NCBI GenBank assembly: GCA_028673005.1
Contig: CM054113.1
Span: 171,476,837 to 171,540,836, forward strand
DNA from: Tanypteryx hageni
Lineage: Eukaryota; Arthropoda; Insecta; Odonata; Petaluridae
Length of the DNA: 64,000 bases
Direction: 5' to 3'
Shown one piece after another: positions 34,421-47,039 of this stretch (position 1 is the first letter of the stretch; each line of letters opens with the position of its first letter). The translations under genes were made by a program, and so were the position numbers. Below the pieces are notes generated by a model. The model was given only the letters and a program-made list of their open reading frames with translations, ran no database searches and was not told the origin of the DNA.

Positions 34421-35219
34421 AATATTTATCGAAGTTTCCAAGTTGATTTTATTATCATCACGGGCAAAAGACAAAAATTATCATCGAAACGAATCATCGT
34501 ATTTTTTTCTGCGCGTAAATCGATCCCATTTTGAGGTTGATTCCATTTACGCACAACTAGGAAAAATCAGATATGAATAATAATTACAATTCCGCCGCAC
34601 AAGGATCAAACCTTTCCACCCGCCGCAAAGAGAGAACGGTAACTTGAATGAGAAAAGAGGGAAACCGCATCAATTCGTCTTTTCCTCTAAATTCTGATCG
34701 GCCTTACCCAAGGAGAGACGAGCGGAAAGGAGATGATGTTTTTCCTTTTCCCGTCAAAATGAGACTAAAAGGCAATTCATTCCCGATTTATTTCTTCCTA
34801 CCTCTCCAGACAAATTTTCCAACGAAAATAAATGAAAAAGAGAGGAAGTCTCGATAAATCGCACAATAAGAGGAAGAGAGAGATAGAAAGAGAAGAGGAA
34901 CGTTTCTCCGCGTTATCGCGACGGAGAAATAGAGGGACGTGGAGAGAGAGAGAGAGAAAGAGAAAGGCAAACCCTCCAACAACTCCCTCAATTCCCTCGA
35001 CTCTCGCCTAAAAAAATACAAACGCCCCACTCCTCCGATAAAAAGAAAGAGTAAAAGCTGAAACGTCCTTTTATTATTTCCATCGAATAAACATCAAGCA
35101 TCCTCGGCGACGGCGACACGAAAACGAAAAAACAAATGAAAAACTCGCTCCCAGGAGAAGAGGGCGTAACCCTCTATCCTCAAAGAAAAGGACGAGCAAG
35201 AAAAAATAACATCATAGAG
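34421..35219. other. spacer, purine-rich
   Basis: 34640-35030 is dominated by A and G on the + strand. The open frames at 34648-34857 and 34788-35030 are low-complexity. No gene is recognised. Confidence 0.5.
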
Positions 35220-35860
35220 CAGCGGTCGCCCAACTTTTCGCTAAAAGGGACACATGTGGCTTGATATACCTCGGTGCGGGTCACATACGACCTTTCAAAT
35301 GATTGATCTGGCCGTAAATTTCGAAGAATTCGAGCATGAGAATTTTTTTGATTGTGTGATGTTTCATACGTCTACATTGGATCCATTTTCTCGAAAAGTA
35401 TAGTTTAGATTTAATAAGGAATATCTTATGACATTTCCATCTGTAAAGAGTATGAATATGCATGTCTTCTAGAGTTAATGAAGTAATTTAAGGATGGATC
35501 ACTGAGCGGGTCGTAGTTTTGGGACTCTTGTTCGGCAACCTATGGCCAGCGAGTCGCATGCGGCTCCCGAGAGCGCTTTATGCGGCCCGCGAAGCTATGA
35601 TGAAAAAGTGATCTGTAAAATTTAACATAAGCTATTCCATATTTTGTTAAATTTCTGTCTCAAAACCTTTTCTGGTGAAATTTTAATGCCTGTAAATTAC
35701 TTAGACTTGATTTTCGCTAACATGAGAACACAGATTCTCCAGGTAACTTCTGATGCAAACACTAATCCGGCCCGCCGAAGCTATCGTAACTTTCAATGCG
35801 GCCGTCCGAGGTATTCAAAACTACGAATGTGGTCCGCCGTGCATAAAAGGGGTAGACCTG
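35220..35860. mobile_element. two adjoining hAT-like MITE pieces
   Basis: The first piece begins CAGCGGTCGCCCAAC at 35220 and may end near 35530 with GTTTTGGGACTCTTG. From there a second begins with TTCGGCAACCTATGGCC, like CAGGGGTCGGCAACCTACGG at 60822. The 35530-35850 stretch matches the MITE at 60822-61700, block for block, up to GGTCCGCCGTGCATAAAAGG. No target duplication was established. The open frame 35644-36123 overlaps it and is probably not a gene. Confidence 0.6.
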
Positions 35861-36857
35861 AGAGAAAGGTATCTCTCACGCAAGCGACAACTTCAGAAGA
35901 GATAGAGACAGAGAGCACCCCTTACACTAAGACACCTTTCCACATCGATCAAGATGGCGCCCATAAACGCGTGGATGGAATAGCCTTTTTGAGGCCGTTG
36001 GCAATGCTCTCCCACGACTCCTCACGCCTCCCCACAACGAACAGCATCACACCGCGACGGTGGCCACTGGTCAATCGCCTGGTTGTGTTATTTGGGTTTT
36101 TCCTAGAAAGTGATCCCTCGTAGGTGAGGAGTTGGGCCTCGGGGGATGAAATTGGAGGGGGTCTCCCTGGGCGGTAAAGACTCAAATGAGGCAATGGATG
36201 GCCAGACGAGAAAAGTGTGTGTGAGAGAGATAGAGAGAGGGAGGGAGTGATAGAGAGAGGGAGGGAGTGATAGAGAGAGAGAGAGAGAGGAATCCGCAGG
36301 GAAATATACAGAGGAAAGGGAACAGGAGGAGATATTTAGGTCCGCTGTGTAAGAGTAGGGGGAGTAAAGCGTTTGAGAGAGTTGCAGCAGGCGGGGTTGA
36401 GTTCCTAGGGAGCGGATCGATGCCTGTTGGCGTTTCATTCGAAAGATGGGACGCCATCTCACTCCTCTCCTCTTCCTTTCCTCTCTCCCACCCTCCTTTT
36501 CTCCGGGGCTGCACAGTGTTTGGACACGGGGGAGGACATCCACCCACGAACCAGTCTGTCTTCCCTCCATCTCTCTCTATCTCCTCTCCTCGCATACAAT
36601 GTTCCACTCCTCTCCATGCAAGAGGCACCTCCTTCCCCTCTCCCTTAACCTCCCTCTCTTTCCCTATGCCACTCTTTTTCCGTGTACATGGGTGTAGCGG
36701 ACAGAGAAGGATGTGGTGTATTTCGTATGTGGTGACGGTGTCTGTTGTGGCTGTGAGGCGTGTGGCGATGTTATGGATTGGGTACGAGGGCGGAGAAGGA
36801 GCTGATGGGTGCGATGAGACCGAGTATAGAAATGCTTGTTTATATAAATATATGTAT
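35861..36857. other. spacer with GA and CT tracts
   Basis: 36215-36300 is (GA)-rich and 36430-36680 is CT-rich. Long open frames on both strands across 36103-37130 are translations of these tracts plus the GTAT microsatellite. No domain is seen. Confidence 0.55.
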
Positions 36858-37100
36858 AGTAGTAAATATGTATGTATGAATGCATGTATGTATGTATGTA
36901 TGTATGTATGCATGCATGTATGCATGTGTGTGTATGTGTGTATGTATGTATGTATGTATGTACCTATGCATGCATACATGCATGTGTGCATGTATGTATG
37001 TATGTATGTACGTATGTATGTATGTATGTACGTATGTACGTACGTATGTATGTATGTATGTATGTATGTATGTATGTATGTATGTATGTATGTATGTATA
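36858..37100. repeat. (GTAT)n microsatellite, ~240 bp
   Basis: TGTATGTA units with occasional TGCATG, TACG and TGTGTG variants. Because the 4-bp unit has no stop in several frames it yields long artefactual frames of M, Y, V, C on + and I, H, T, Y on -. Confidence 0.97.
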
Positions 37101-39184
37101 GCGGAAAGACAGAGGGCTGACATGGGTTGAGCGAAATTGCTGTTTCAAAAAGGGTTATGGGTAAGAAGATCGATGAAAAATGAGATGGAGTTTGAGGAGG
37201 AGGGAGAGAGTGAAAGAGAAAATAAGATTTATATTTAGTTTAGAAAGCAGCAGAACGATAGTTCGCATAAACGATAGATTCAAGTAGATGAATACGAACA
37301 AATATCACAATAAATATAAAAATTACACCAAAAAAGAAAACTATAAATGCCAAAGGGAGGAAAGTAGGCTAAAATGTCGGGAGCAAGGATGACACAGAGG
37401 TGAAAAGACGGTTGTGAATGCCAATAAAAATGAAAAATAGAGAATGGGAAGCGCACAGAAAAACGAAACGTAATTTTTGAACAGATTTTAGTATTCAGAA
37501 AAGAATTATCGAGCTCGTCTTACGGCTGAACACAAAGAGTAAGTACCTTAAGTATAAATACTTGAAAATTCGAATACTTATATCCAATAGCCATGTCGAG
37601 ATTATGAAAAACGAGATACGCATTTTGTTTACAATTAAGCCATCTTCATCGGTGATTCGCCAAAAGTAGAATCTAAATTTTTTTCCACAATTCTTTTTGG
37701 AATCTACTTCCGGTGTATCACCACTGAAAACGGCTGCATTGTAACCAAAATACGTAACCGGTTCTTCATAACCTCGGAGATATCTAGGATAAGTACTCGA
37801 TTTTTTTCAATTCTGGGTACTTAAAGCGCTTGTTCTTTAATATGAAATTTTAGTACGTCTTAATGACTTTCTTTCAAAAACGGCTTTAAAGCTTAAATGT
37901 TTGATATTGACTTAAGAAGCAAAAAAACGTTACTACGAATTATATAAAAATCGTATAATAAAAGTCAAATCGAATTCTATGAATGGACATGTTTTATCGG
38001 CGCCCATCTTAATAAATCGGGATTTTTAATATAACCGTCCGTTTGTTCTCAAAATCACTCGCCGACGCGCGGGGAAAAAGAGAGAATGCCTGAATAGACG
38101 ATTAAGCGGGGGATTATGAGGAGTGGAAGAAAGAGAAGAAGAGTCGAGATTCGAGAGGTGCAAATGAGAAGGAGCCTCGCGAAGGAAGGGATTGGAAGAG
38201 GGAGAATATGAGAAGCAAAGGCCCCTGGAAGGAGATAAAGAGGCAAAGGAAGGAGGAAAATTATTTAATGGAAAGAGCGCGTCGTGCGCAAGAGGAACTG
38301 GGTAAAGCGGAGAAGAACCACGAGAAAATTTAAGTCGGGTCGAAGCAAGGGATTAAAACCGTGGGTTTGAACCCGTGATGTAAGGGGCGGGATGATAAAG
38401 AGAGAGGAGAGGATGTGAGTTGCGCGGGGGAGTTGGAGGGAAAAGGGGCGGACATGTACAAGGAAGGGTAGCCGAACGGAAGGGGTTTTGAATGCCTCGG
38501 GAAAAGGGTTTATAGGGGAGAGCTTTGTGGGATATGGAGCGAGGGAGTAGAGAATTTTATGGGAAGGATAGTTATGGGATGGAAAGAGATAAGGCAAAAT
38601 GGAACAATAATGGAATGTTGTAGTGTCGTAAAAATAAATATCTTTGGACTCTCGGTGTACTCTTAGATGAGGATTCGATTGAACCAAACTACGACTTTTT
38701 TCGAGTTCGGAAGTACGGAAGATTTCTCTTGTTTTCCATAATTCGTACTTTCCGAGGAAAGTTGGCCGGAACATTCGAACTTTGGATGCAGAGGTTCAAC
38801 GATAAAATCACGAAGGTAGATTTTGTTGACATTTGAAGACGTTTCCACGCTCAGACATTAGACGCCTAACTTATATATGGTTCAGCCTATTGAATTTATG
38901 TGGTATTTGAAAAATATAATGATAATTTAGAGGAGAATTATCGAGATCACCTTACGGCTAAAATAGGATTATCTCTCTAATAGCCATAAGAAATGTTTGG
39001 AAAATCAGTTGCGCATTTCGGCTATAAACCAGTCGTCATCAGTGGAGATTCACCAATAATAGATACCACAATGACGGAAACATTGAAGCCGAAATGTGCA
39101 TTTGGTTTACCCTACTTTTTCATGGTATAGAAAGGACGTATTTTGTCAAATTTCCAGTAAAATTCTAAGGTAAGCAGCTACTAG
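37101..39184. other. spacer, no gene seen
   Basis: 37150-37480 and 38080-38640 are purine-rich on +. The 169-codon minus frame at 38265-38774 has no recognised domain and lies in the purine-rich part. Around 38935-39110 and 37500-37640 there is a repeated theme (attatcgag, ctt(a)cggct, tcgtcatcagtg/tcatcggtg): a diverged dispersed repeat of unknown kind. Confidence 0.4.
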
Positions 39185-40372
39185 TCCTTGCAAAAAGTCT
39201 AGACATCCGAGTTTGAGACCGTATATTTCATAAACAACCGTAACGATTTTAATGGGGGGAAAAACAGCGAGTAGAGAATTTATTTTTACGTTAACTGACG
39301 TATATCTTAAATTTTTAGTCTATGTTTAAGTATTTTATATTGGGCTGTATTTGAAGAAAAACAGTTTTTAGACCTGGAAATCCGATAAGAACAAATTGAA
39401 TGTTTACATCTCAGAAACCCTACAATGTATCAACTTGCAATTTTAATAGCACTTACCTACAACTATTAGAAATAAGGATATGGAAGCGTTATTTTATAAC
39501 TGCAACATTAATACGCCATTTTGTAACATTTCTGAAATTCGGCTATCTTCGTCAATCCCGGGTTGTTTTCAAATTTAGAGGTACCGTTGTCACCGAACAA
39601 ATGCCTATATTACTAATATATAAAAAATATCATCAAAAAATTACTTCTCAAAATGATACTGATTTTTATTTCATCTTCATTCTCCCTCAGCCTTTCAGCT
39701 ACGTCTGGCGTTGTAAAACGGTGGGAGAGAGGAGAGAGCGGGCGCTGTTGCATTCATTGCACGCGCGGTCATGTAAATGATTCACTAACATAGAAGACGT
39801 AGCAACAGCGCACGCTACTTCGCTCTTCCGCCAGTTTTGCTAAGCCAGAGGTAGCTATAAGATGGAGGCAGAATGAAGATGAAATAAAAATCGGTATCAT
39901 TTTGGGAAGTAATTTTCTGATGATATTTTTACATGTTAGTAATATAGGCATTTGTCCTGTGACAACGGTACCTCTAATTTTTAAAACAACCCGGGAATAA
40001 CGAAGATAGCCGAGTTTCAGAAATGTTACAAAATTAGGTATTAATGTTGCATTTATAAAATAACGCTTCCAGAACCTTATTTCTAATAGTTTTAGGTAAG
40101 TGCTATTAAAATCGCAAGTTGATACATTGTAGGGTATCTGAGATGTAAACATTCAAATTGTTTTTATCGAATTTCCAGGTCTAAAAACAGTGCTTTTCTT
40201 CAAATACAGCCCAATATAAAATATTTAAACGTTGACTATAAATTTAAGATATACGTCAGTTAACGTAGAAATAAATTCGCTAACCGCTACTTTTCACACC
40301 ATTAAAATAGTTGCGGTTGTTTTCGAGATATACGGTCTCAAACTCAGGTGTCTAGACTTCTTGCAAGGACAC
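39185..40372. mobile_element. 1.19-kb fold-back palindrome
   Basis: The left arm (39185-39775) and right arm (39780-40372) are reverse complements at roughly 80% by eye, meeting almost without spacer near 39777. Outer ends read GTCCTTGCAAAAAGTCTAGA and, in reverse, GTCCTTGCAAGAAGTCTAGA. Each arm contains an open frame of about 126 codons beginning MFTSQ.PYNVSTC, + at 39400-39780 and - at 39769-40152; they agree at about 80% over the first 76 residues. No known domain is seen. It is likely a foldback element; no target duplication was read. Confidence 0.88.
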
Positions 40373-41394
40373 GATATTCCTTAACTTCGTGCTATCTGGA
40401 AAAATGGAAATCAGCCAAAAATCGATTTTATACGTGATGCATTTGTGGCTAATGTCAATAATGCAAAAACCTAACGGATAAACCAATTGTTTATAACATT
40501 GATCATATCTATTAAATTATAATTCTAAAACATAACCCCTATTCGTTCAGTATGGCGAATACTTCATCCCTAGACACTAAAAGGAGAATAAAACTTGCAC
40601 GTTGATTTTCCTGGTCTCGTTATCAGGGTATTATAATTTTAAGGATCGCTCATGTATGTTTGATATTTTAATTCCAACTTTCTCTCAACGGCGGTTTTGA
40701 ATAATGTAATAAGTTCTTTTACTTTGGTAAGGAATGAGCCTTATTCGTTAGATGCATGACGGGGATCCAAAAAAATATCTAGCGGCCGGATTATACGTAG
40801 ATGATTCTCCGAGGTCGGAATTGAACGACCGCTTACCGAGGGAGTGGCGAGAGGAATGGGGCAAGGGACGGATGGAAGAAAAAGGTGATTAATGGCGTGC
40901 TCAACTGAAGATGAAATGCCTCAAATGTATTTACGCCGCGACCCAACTGGAAGATCCCGAATCGGGAAGGGAATAAGCCCAACTCTGCTCGGAATTGGCC
41001 GCAATAAGTTTTTTCACCAAACTCTAGTTGCCAGAGAGAACATAAAAAAGTGGAGAGATGGGAAGATAGACATGTATGCGTCTTTAATTAGGCTATATTG
41101 AGAAAGTCTCTTCTTCCGCCTAACCCATTGTCAATTACAAAAAAATATACTACATCGGCACTGATACAAAATTAACGTAGGTGGAAATGAAAAGAAAATG
41201 ATGTTTGTTTGTGGGAAAAAACTAAGGATTAAGTTATTCAATCTTAGGAACAATCTCACAGCAGGGAAACACTCACGCAAACAATTGAGTACATGTAAAC
41301 ACACAGTTATGCATAAATTTATAAATCAATAAATGTTTACATTTATTTGAAGACTTGAAAGAGAAAATAGTAATTGCTTGACAGCTCGTGGAGA
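40373..41394. other. spacer, no gene seen
   Basis: AT-rich sequence; a 69-codon frame at 40892-41101 has no recognised domain. Around 40810 the string GAGGTCGGAATTGAACGACC loosely resembles a tRNA T arm but lacks an A box. Confidence 0.45.
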
Positions 41395-42100
41395 ACGGAA
41401 TTGGAGAGAGAGAGATTAGGAGAGAGATTGGGAGAGAGAGAGAAGGATAGAGATAGGGAGAGAGAGAGAGAGGGATAGAGATAGGGAGAGAGAGGGAAAG
41501 AGAGAAAGATAGAAGAAGAGGGCGAGAGGGAGAGAAAGGGAGCAAATGTAACATAGAACAAGAGGAGACAGAGATGTAGGTAGAGAACAAGAGAAAGAAA
41601 GGGAGATAGGGCGCGATAGAGAGAGAGAGTTAAAGGAAGGAGGGAGGGAGAGAAACGGGTAGAGTTAGAGACGAAGAAGTTGAAGGAAGTTCTATTCCTG
41701 AGTTAAAGAGGAAGAATATGGAAGAAAGGTAAAGGTTGGGTGGATGGGGAAATAAAGATAGGATATTGAATTAAGTTGAGTCGGGAATGGCACTCGGCGG
41801 CGAGTTGCAGGAAAGAACCAAAAAGAATTAGAAAATGGAGGTGGAAAGAGGAGTAAGTGGACTGTTAATGAGGAGAGAGACTTGGAATGGATAGGAGGAG
41901 GTTGTTCGAGTTTAGAGGTAAGTGGATTTGTTATATACCACGTTGAGGAGGAGGAGATTGAGAGAGAGAAAGAGAGCCAAAATGTAAAAGACGTAGTAGA
42001 TAGGACATATATGTGATATGCAAGGGATAGGGAGAGGATGTGGAAGACGATGGTGAGGAATTAGGGAGACTATTTAGAGAATAGGTAAAGAAAAGGTTGA
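41395..42100 (+). repeat. polypurine tract (GAGAGAGAGG-like)
   Basis: Nearly pure A and G on + at 41395-41660, then a looser purine bias to about 42100. The minus frames at 41273-41590 are S, L, P low complexity. Confidence 0.85.
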
Positions 42101-42159
42101 ATTTTAATGATTATTGGATTGATAGGAGAGGGATAGAATTTCGGTAGAAGATAATTGAA

Positions 42160-42330
42160 GTTCGGAGGATTGGGTGAAAAATAGGTGGATGGAGTATAGG
42201 TGGAGGATAGGTGGAGGATATGTGCAAGATAGATGGAGTATAGGTACCAGATAGATGGAGGATAGGTGGAGATCGGTGGAGGTTAGGTGGAGAATAGGTG
42301 TAGGATAGAGGATAGGTGAATGGTAGGTAG
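42160..42330 (+). repeat. degenerate tandem repeat, ~11-14-bp unit
   Basis: Variants of GGATAGGTGGA and GATAGATGGAG recur about a dozen times. The minus-strand frame 42104-42427 (P, S, Y, L-rich) is a by-product of this periodicity. Confidence 0.85.
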
Positions 42331-42334
42331 GCGA

Positions 42335-43494
42335 TGGGCTGACTCTAGCTGAACTATATTCGGACGGTAATTGGACAGTAGGAGGAAGATAGGTTAAGAA
42401 TGTTAGTTGAGAATAGAAGGGAGACAAGTGGGTGATAGGTGCGGTACAGGGGGAAGATATTCATGAATGAAATGAGGGTCATATATGGGGGATGTCTTAC
42501 AATAGATGGGGAATAGATACAGAATTGGTTAAAAACCAGATGTAAAATATGTGTAATATTTGCAAAGAGAAAATATTTGACTAATTGGCGCATAACTGGT
42601 ATGGCTCTTAGAGAATAGGGAAACCAAAGTGTTAAGAGAATAGGTAGGAACGGTTGAAGCAAAGGAAAAAAGAGGAAAAAAAATTACAGGAAACTCATAA
42701 GGTAAGTTTGATGGGATTCCAAGGGCGGACATGTAGGGACGGGATCGCATGAATAAAAAGCCGATGCTAGTGGAACGGATTGATTGATTAATAGATCGAT
42801 GAATTGCCTTCTTTATTTGAAGGAAGGAGGTACTTCGCCATCCGAGCCTTTTTTCCTGACGTGCTTTGAGAGATAAAAAGATCGATCGCTCAGTAGATCG
42901 TTAGGAAAGGATGAGGAAATATCGATCTATGGAAAACGCCTTATGCGTCCAGAACCTCGGTGTAATTGGAAAGTAAAGAAGAGGGGTTTTTGCGCGGACT
43001 GAGCGAATTTCCGAGCTTAAAAATTTGAAACTTTTCTACCCGATATGTTTGAGATTCATCTACGAGTAGGTAGAAGCAATAAAAACTTTTACAGAGTTCT
43101 TTTTTATAAAGAGGATAAGGAATCGTTTGGTTTACTAGGGCGTGGAAAATTCAAATGCGGACGAGATGGATGATATTCGGAAAAGCTCGCTACGATAGAG
43201 AACGATAAGTTATGTGGTGGAAAATCTTTGGCTGGAACCCGTTCGGATTCGGAAGCAAAACGCTGTCCTTAAAATAACTTGGATATATATATATATATAT
43301 ATATATACAAGATATGGATAGAGGTTTTTACATCAATACATATTAGATAAAGATTTAAGAAATCGTTTCAAAGAGTATGATAAGAAAAGACTGATTTTTT
43401 GGCGAAATCAAGGGTTAAAATTTTTCCGGATTTCGTAGTGTTATATTATTATAGCGGTCTTATGACATATCCGTTTTATCGTTAATTGAACCTT
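42335..43494. other. spacer with a short (TA)n
   Basis: AT- and purine-rich DNA; a (TA)n run lies at about 43284-43308. No gene is recognised. Confidence 0.5.
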
Positions 43495-43618
43495 TTACTT
43501 TCTTCATTTACGAAATATAGAGAAAGTATTGTTTACATGAAAAAATAAAATTCGAGATTTCAACGGAAATACATGTTTATAGTCCTCTGAACACTATTTT
43601 ATCGACGATGACTGTAGG

Positions 43619-44020
43619 TAGGGATAAGAAAAAAGTATCGATACTTTACTCATATCGGTAATTTCCTTTCGACACCAAGTAATTTAGTACTCGATTCTTT
43701 TCTTTCGATTATCTAGTGATATCGATACTTTCGGTCCGATACTTTTGTGGTATCGATACTTTTCATTCGACATAACATATGAGTAAGGTATCGATACTTT
43801 CGTTTCGATTTCGTATCCTTAGATACGAAAAAAGTATCGATACTTTACTCACATCGGTAATTTCCTTTCGATACCAAGTACTTTTGTACTCGATTGTTTT
43901 CTTTCGATTTTCTGGTGACATCGATACTTTCGGCCCGATACTTTTGTGGTATAGATACTTTTCATTCGATACATCATATGATTACGGTATCGATACTTTC
44001 GTTTCGATATCGTATCCCTA
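43619..44020. mobile_element. dimeric hAT MITE with perfect 8-bp target duplication
   Basis: Flanks ACTGTAGG lie at 43611-43618 and 44021-44028. Terminal sequences are TAGGGATA and TATCCCTA. The interior is two head-to-tail ~195-bp units, about 43627-43825 and 43829-44020, each starting AAAAAAGTATCGATACTTTA; the junction reads CGTATCCTTAGATACG. GTATCGATAC palindromes recur through both units. The dimer is bounded by a single target duplication, so it inserted as a dimer or was amplified in place. Confidence 0.9.
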
Positions 44021-44663
44021 ACTGTAGGTGTGTCTGTGACCAGAATTTTGTGGGTGGTCTAACTCAAAAACAATCAGGTCAACGCGAAATTTTATATTTG
44101 AAATTTTCGTTAAAGGCAAAAGAACTGATTAGTTTTTGATATAATCGGTCAACCGGAAGTTGGTGTTTACTCTTATCACATCCGCTTATTGAAATATTTG
44201 CTTTAATGTTTGATGAAGGCAAAAAAGTATTGTAATAAAAGTTGTAGGAAAATTTATTTTTCACAACGTTTGTTAGTAATGTTTTCCCATATAATGCATT
44301 GTGGAAGAGATATTTAAAAAAATAATTTTTTAGCTGCCACTACTACACCACCTATCGACAACTATTGTAAACACAACGCTTAGTTATAGCTCGCGCGCTC
44401 TAAGGTGGCAGGTGGAGACGCGTGATAGGGGAAGGGAAGGAATGGGAAAGAGAAACTAAAAGGGGGAGTCGACATCAGAGCCTATGTGCAGTAACAATTT
44501 TGGTTTGCACAAGTGCAAGTTCGCGCATCAAATGCCAGCACCTAAACACCACCTCCCCTATAGGCGGTCCCTCCTCGAGGATGGACTCATCCTACCGTAA
44601 ATGTGTCTACTGCGCACCGCCACAGTAGAGCGTTTTTAGGCTAGTTTCCAAAGGAAAAAGTCT

Positions 44664-45455
44664 TATGAAATGGTCCTGTCCGTGTGTCTCCCACTAACAA
44701 CTTTTGCACCAATGGACCGATTTTCATGAAACTTGGTATGAGGCTCGTGCTGCCAGGGCTCACCTCCGGGCTATATTTTATTTGGCGAAGATTGAATTCC
44801 CAAGTTCGATTTCAGGAACTTTTTCCCCTATTTATTGTACATAGAAAATCTCAAATCCATCGTGCAGAGATGTTTTCTTTAATACATTAAAATATCTTAA
44901 AATTGTGATATCGGAGCGAGGTTAATACTTTTCTAAGGGGAAAAGAATTTAGAGTCGAATTCTTATCGCCGAATTTTGATAATTGATCGTATTTTCTTGA
45001 ATTTCTACTAAAATATAGCGTTTTTGCGTTTTAAATCGCATTTTATCGGATTGTTGCCATGGAGACGATTTTTACCAAACTAGGCATGAGCATAGACTAG
45101 TAAATAAATGGGTTATTTTCTTTTCCGTTCGACTACTCTTCAGCAATTGACAATTGATTCAGACATATTATCGTATAAACAGTAATATTTGTTAAATTCG
45201 TTTATTTAAAAATAATACATGCAAAATATAATGTCAGAAAGAGATTTTGACATTGCTTTTAGCATTTTAAAACTGATAATGCTCTATTAATTTGTTTTCC
45301 AATTTTTCTCTATCATTGATAAACTATGAATTATAAATGGTATTTATGGTATGAGAATTCCTTGGAATGACTAACACATACTAAAACCTTCGTGTCAATA
45401 TAAGTAATCAATTCGGTACGTCAACTTTGGGAAACCAACTTGCATTAGTCCTGGC
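44664..45455 (+). repeat. repeat family D, copy 1
   Basis: About 790 bp matching 56194-57000 in the same orientation. The block 44681-45070 appears identical to 56213-56602; beyond it the copies differ at many sites. It contains 'ggaccgattttcatgaaact' and a 68-codon open frame at 44684-44890 that is conserved only because the DNA is. No ends typical of a known superfamily were identified. Confidence 0.85.
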
Positions 45456-45692
45456 TCGGACTTCTTGTTACTATATGTCTTTGTAACGCTCCTTTTTATT
45501 TTGTTAATTGTTGGACTGTCGTGCCTATATCCAATATCAGAAGGCTACGGTATGAGTTTATGTCTGTTCTTTGTAGTCTTTAAATTTTTCTCGCAGTTCC
45601 TTAAAATATTTGTTCTCATTTAACCTATTTGGAATTTTTAGAAATATTACAGTTATGGAGTTGTGGTGATCACATCAGATTTTTTTCGAATT

Positions 45693-46900
45693 AAGACTCG
45701 GATGGGTGTACGATTTTTTCCTTCGAAGACAACTTTAAATTATGAATTGCAATTCTTTGACTAAGACGAAGTGACCTATTTGTTTATAAAAAAGATATTG
45801 GTGCTTAAGGGTAATTTGACGAATTTTATTTCATCAAACATTAATTGCACAGGTATATTTTGCTAAGGAAGCACTTATTATTATTATTCTATAGTTGGTC
45901 TGATGAAGATATCCAAATAAAAAATCGTGGCACTTTAAGTTTCAATGTTAAAATGCTTCTGCATTGATTAATGCTTCAAAAATACAAAAAATACTTTAAA
46001 TCTATTCAGTATTTGGTACGAACTATGCAGTAAGAATGTCTTCATTGTATTCGTATTATTTGTTTTGAATTTTGATATTTTTGCTGCGAAGCAAACGGAT
46101 GTTTGCGTTTCCAGTGGGCGACATCCGGCAGGAACGTGATTCTACTTAGGTTGGCAAATTCCTACGAAAAGAATTGGGAAAAATTTGAATAAGTTCAAAC
46201 GTTGAAAAGTTAGGGATTAATGAATTTTTAGCGTAAAGATTTTTCCCATAAGAAATGCATTGCGTTGCTATTCATATCCATAACATTGCTTTATTAAATT
46301 AGTTAGATTTGTGCGGCCAAAATGACTGAGTATATTATTATTATTATTTTATGCGAGTATTTTTTTCTCGAAAAAGAATCCAAATTTGCTTAAATTTTCC
46401 TTCGATGTTAGAAAAAACGGGAATTTTCAAGACTTTAACAATGACAAACTCTGATGTTAAGGTAATGATTCCAGTGCCTTTGAATGTTACAATGATTTTA
46501 ATTGAGAAATGGGAGGGGTAGAGATAGATAGATTGAAAGAGGATTTTTAAAATCGCAATTATACCGTGAAATAAATAAACGAGAAAAAGATGGGAAAGCT
46601 TTTTTTACTTGATTTTCTAATATGATTCCATTATTTTAATATAAAAATTCAGTAAGAATCTTTCAATCTATTTCTTTAATGATATATATAACTTGTAAAA
46701 AATTTTGATTTCCTTTACATCTAAATTGCAAGCAACGTGCAGAGTAGTGTTAATTATAAATGGACGGAAAATCATAGTTCACTTTTTATCTATAATAATA
46801 AAAGGCGGCGTGTGTCTGTCTATCTATGTGTGTTTTGATAGCATTTCTCAAAAACCTAACCTAAGTTCAATGACTCGTAATATTGACGTAATTGACGCTA
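45693..46900. other. spacer, no gene seen
   Basis: AT-rich sequence with no recognised element until the TTAA of the piggyBac at 46901. The open frame at 46705-46980 crosses the transposon end and is not a gene. Confidence 0.5.
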
Positions 46901-47039
46901 TTAACCCATTAGCGCCGGCTAGAAAACGGCCGGACAAACATCGTTCTTATTCATTTCCTGGTGAGATAAATGCTAAATGAAATAATGTATTAAAAAATTT
47001 CAATTTCAAATTCATTTTATTTTTTAAGAAAAATTGCCG

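Larger units (their letters stand above)
43495..45692 (+). repeat. repeat family A copy A9, interrupted twice
   Basis: The consensus starts at TTACTTTCTTCATTTACG, is broken at 43619-44020 by a hAT MITE, continues to about 44389 (CGCTTAGTTATA), and resumes at about 45477 (GTAACGCTCC), ending near 45690 with TGGTGATCACATCAGA. The ~1.09 kb between 44390 and 45476 is a second insertion that contains repeat family D. Confidence 0.85.

Noticed and set aside
35644..36123. A 159-codon protein gene on +
   Set aside because: Its first half is MITE sequence that is shared with 61440-61690, where the frame is not kept; the remainder has no domain.
36182..37130. Open frames of 313 (-) and 287 (+) codons on opposite strands
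   Set aside because: They translate a GTAT microsatellite and GA/CT tracts, giving long I-H-T-Y and M-Y-V-C runs. No domain and no codon bias; four-base repeats without stops explain the length.
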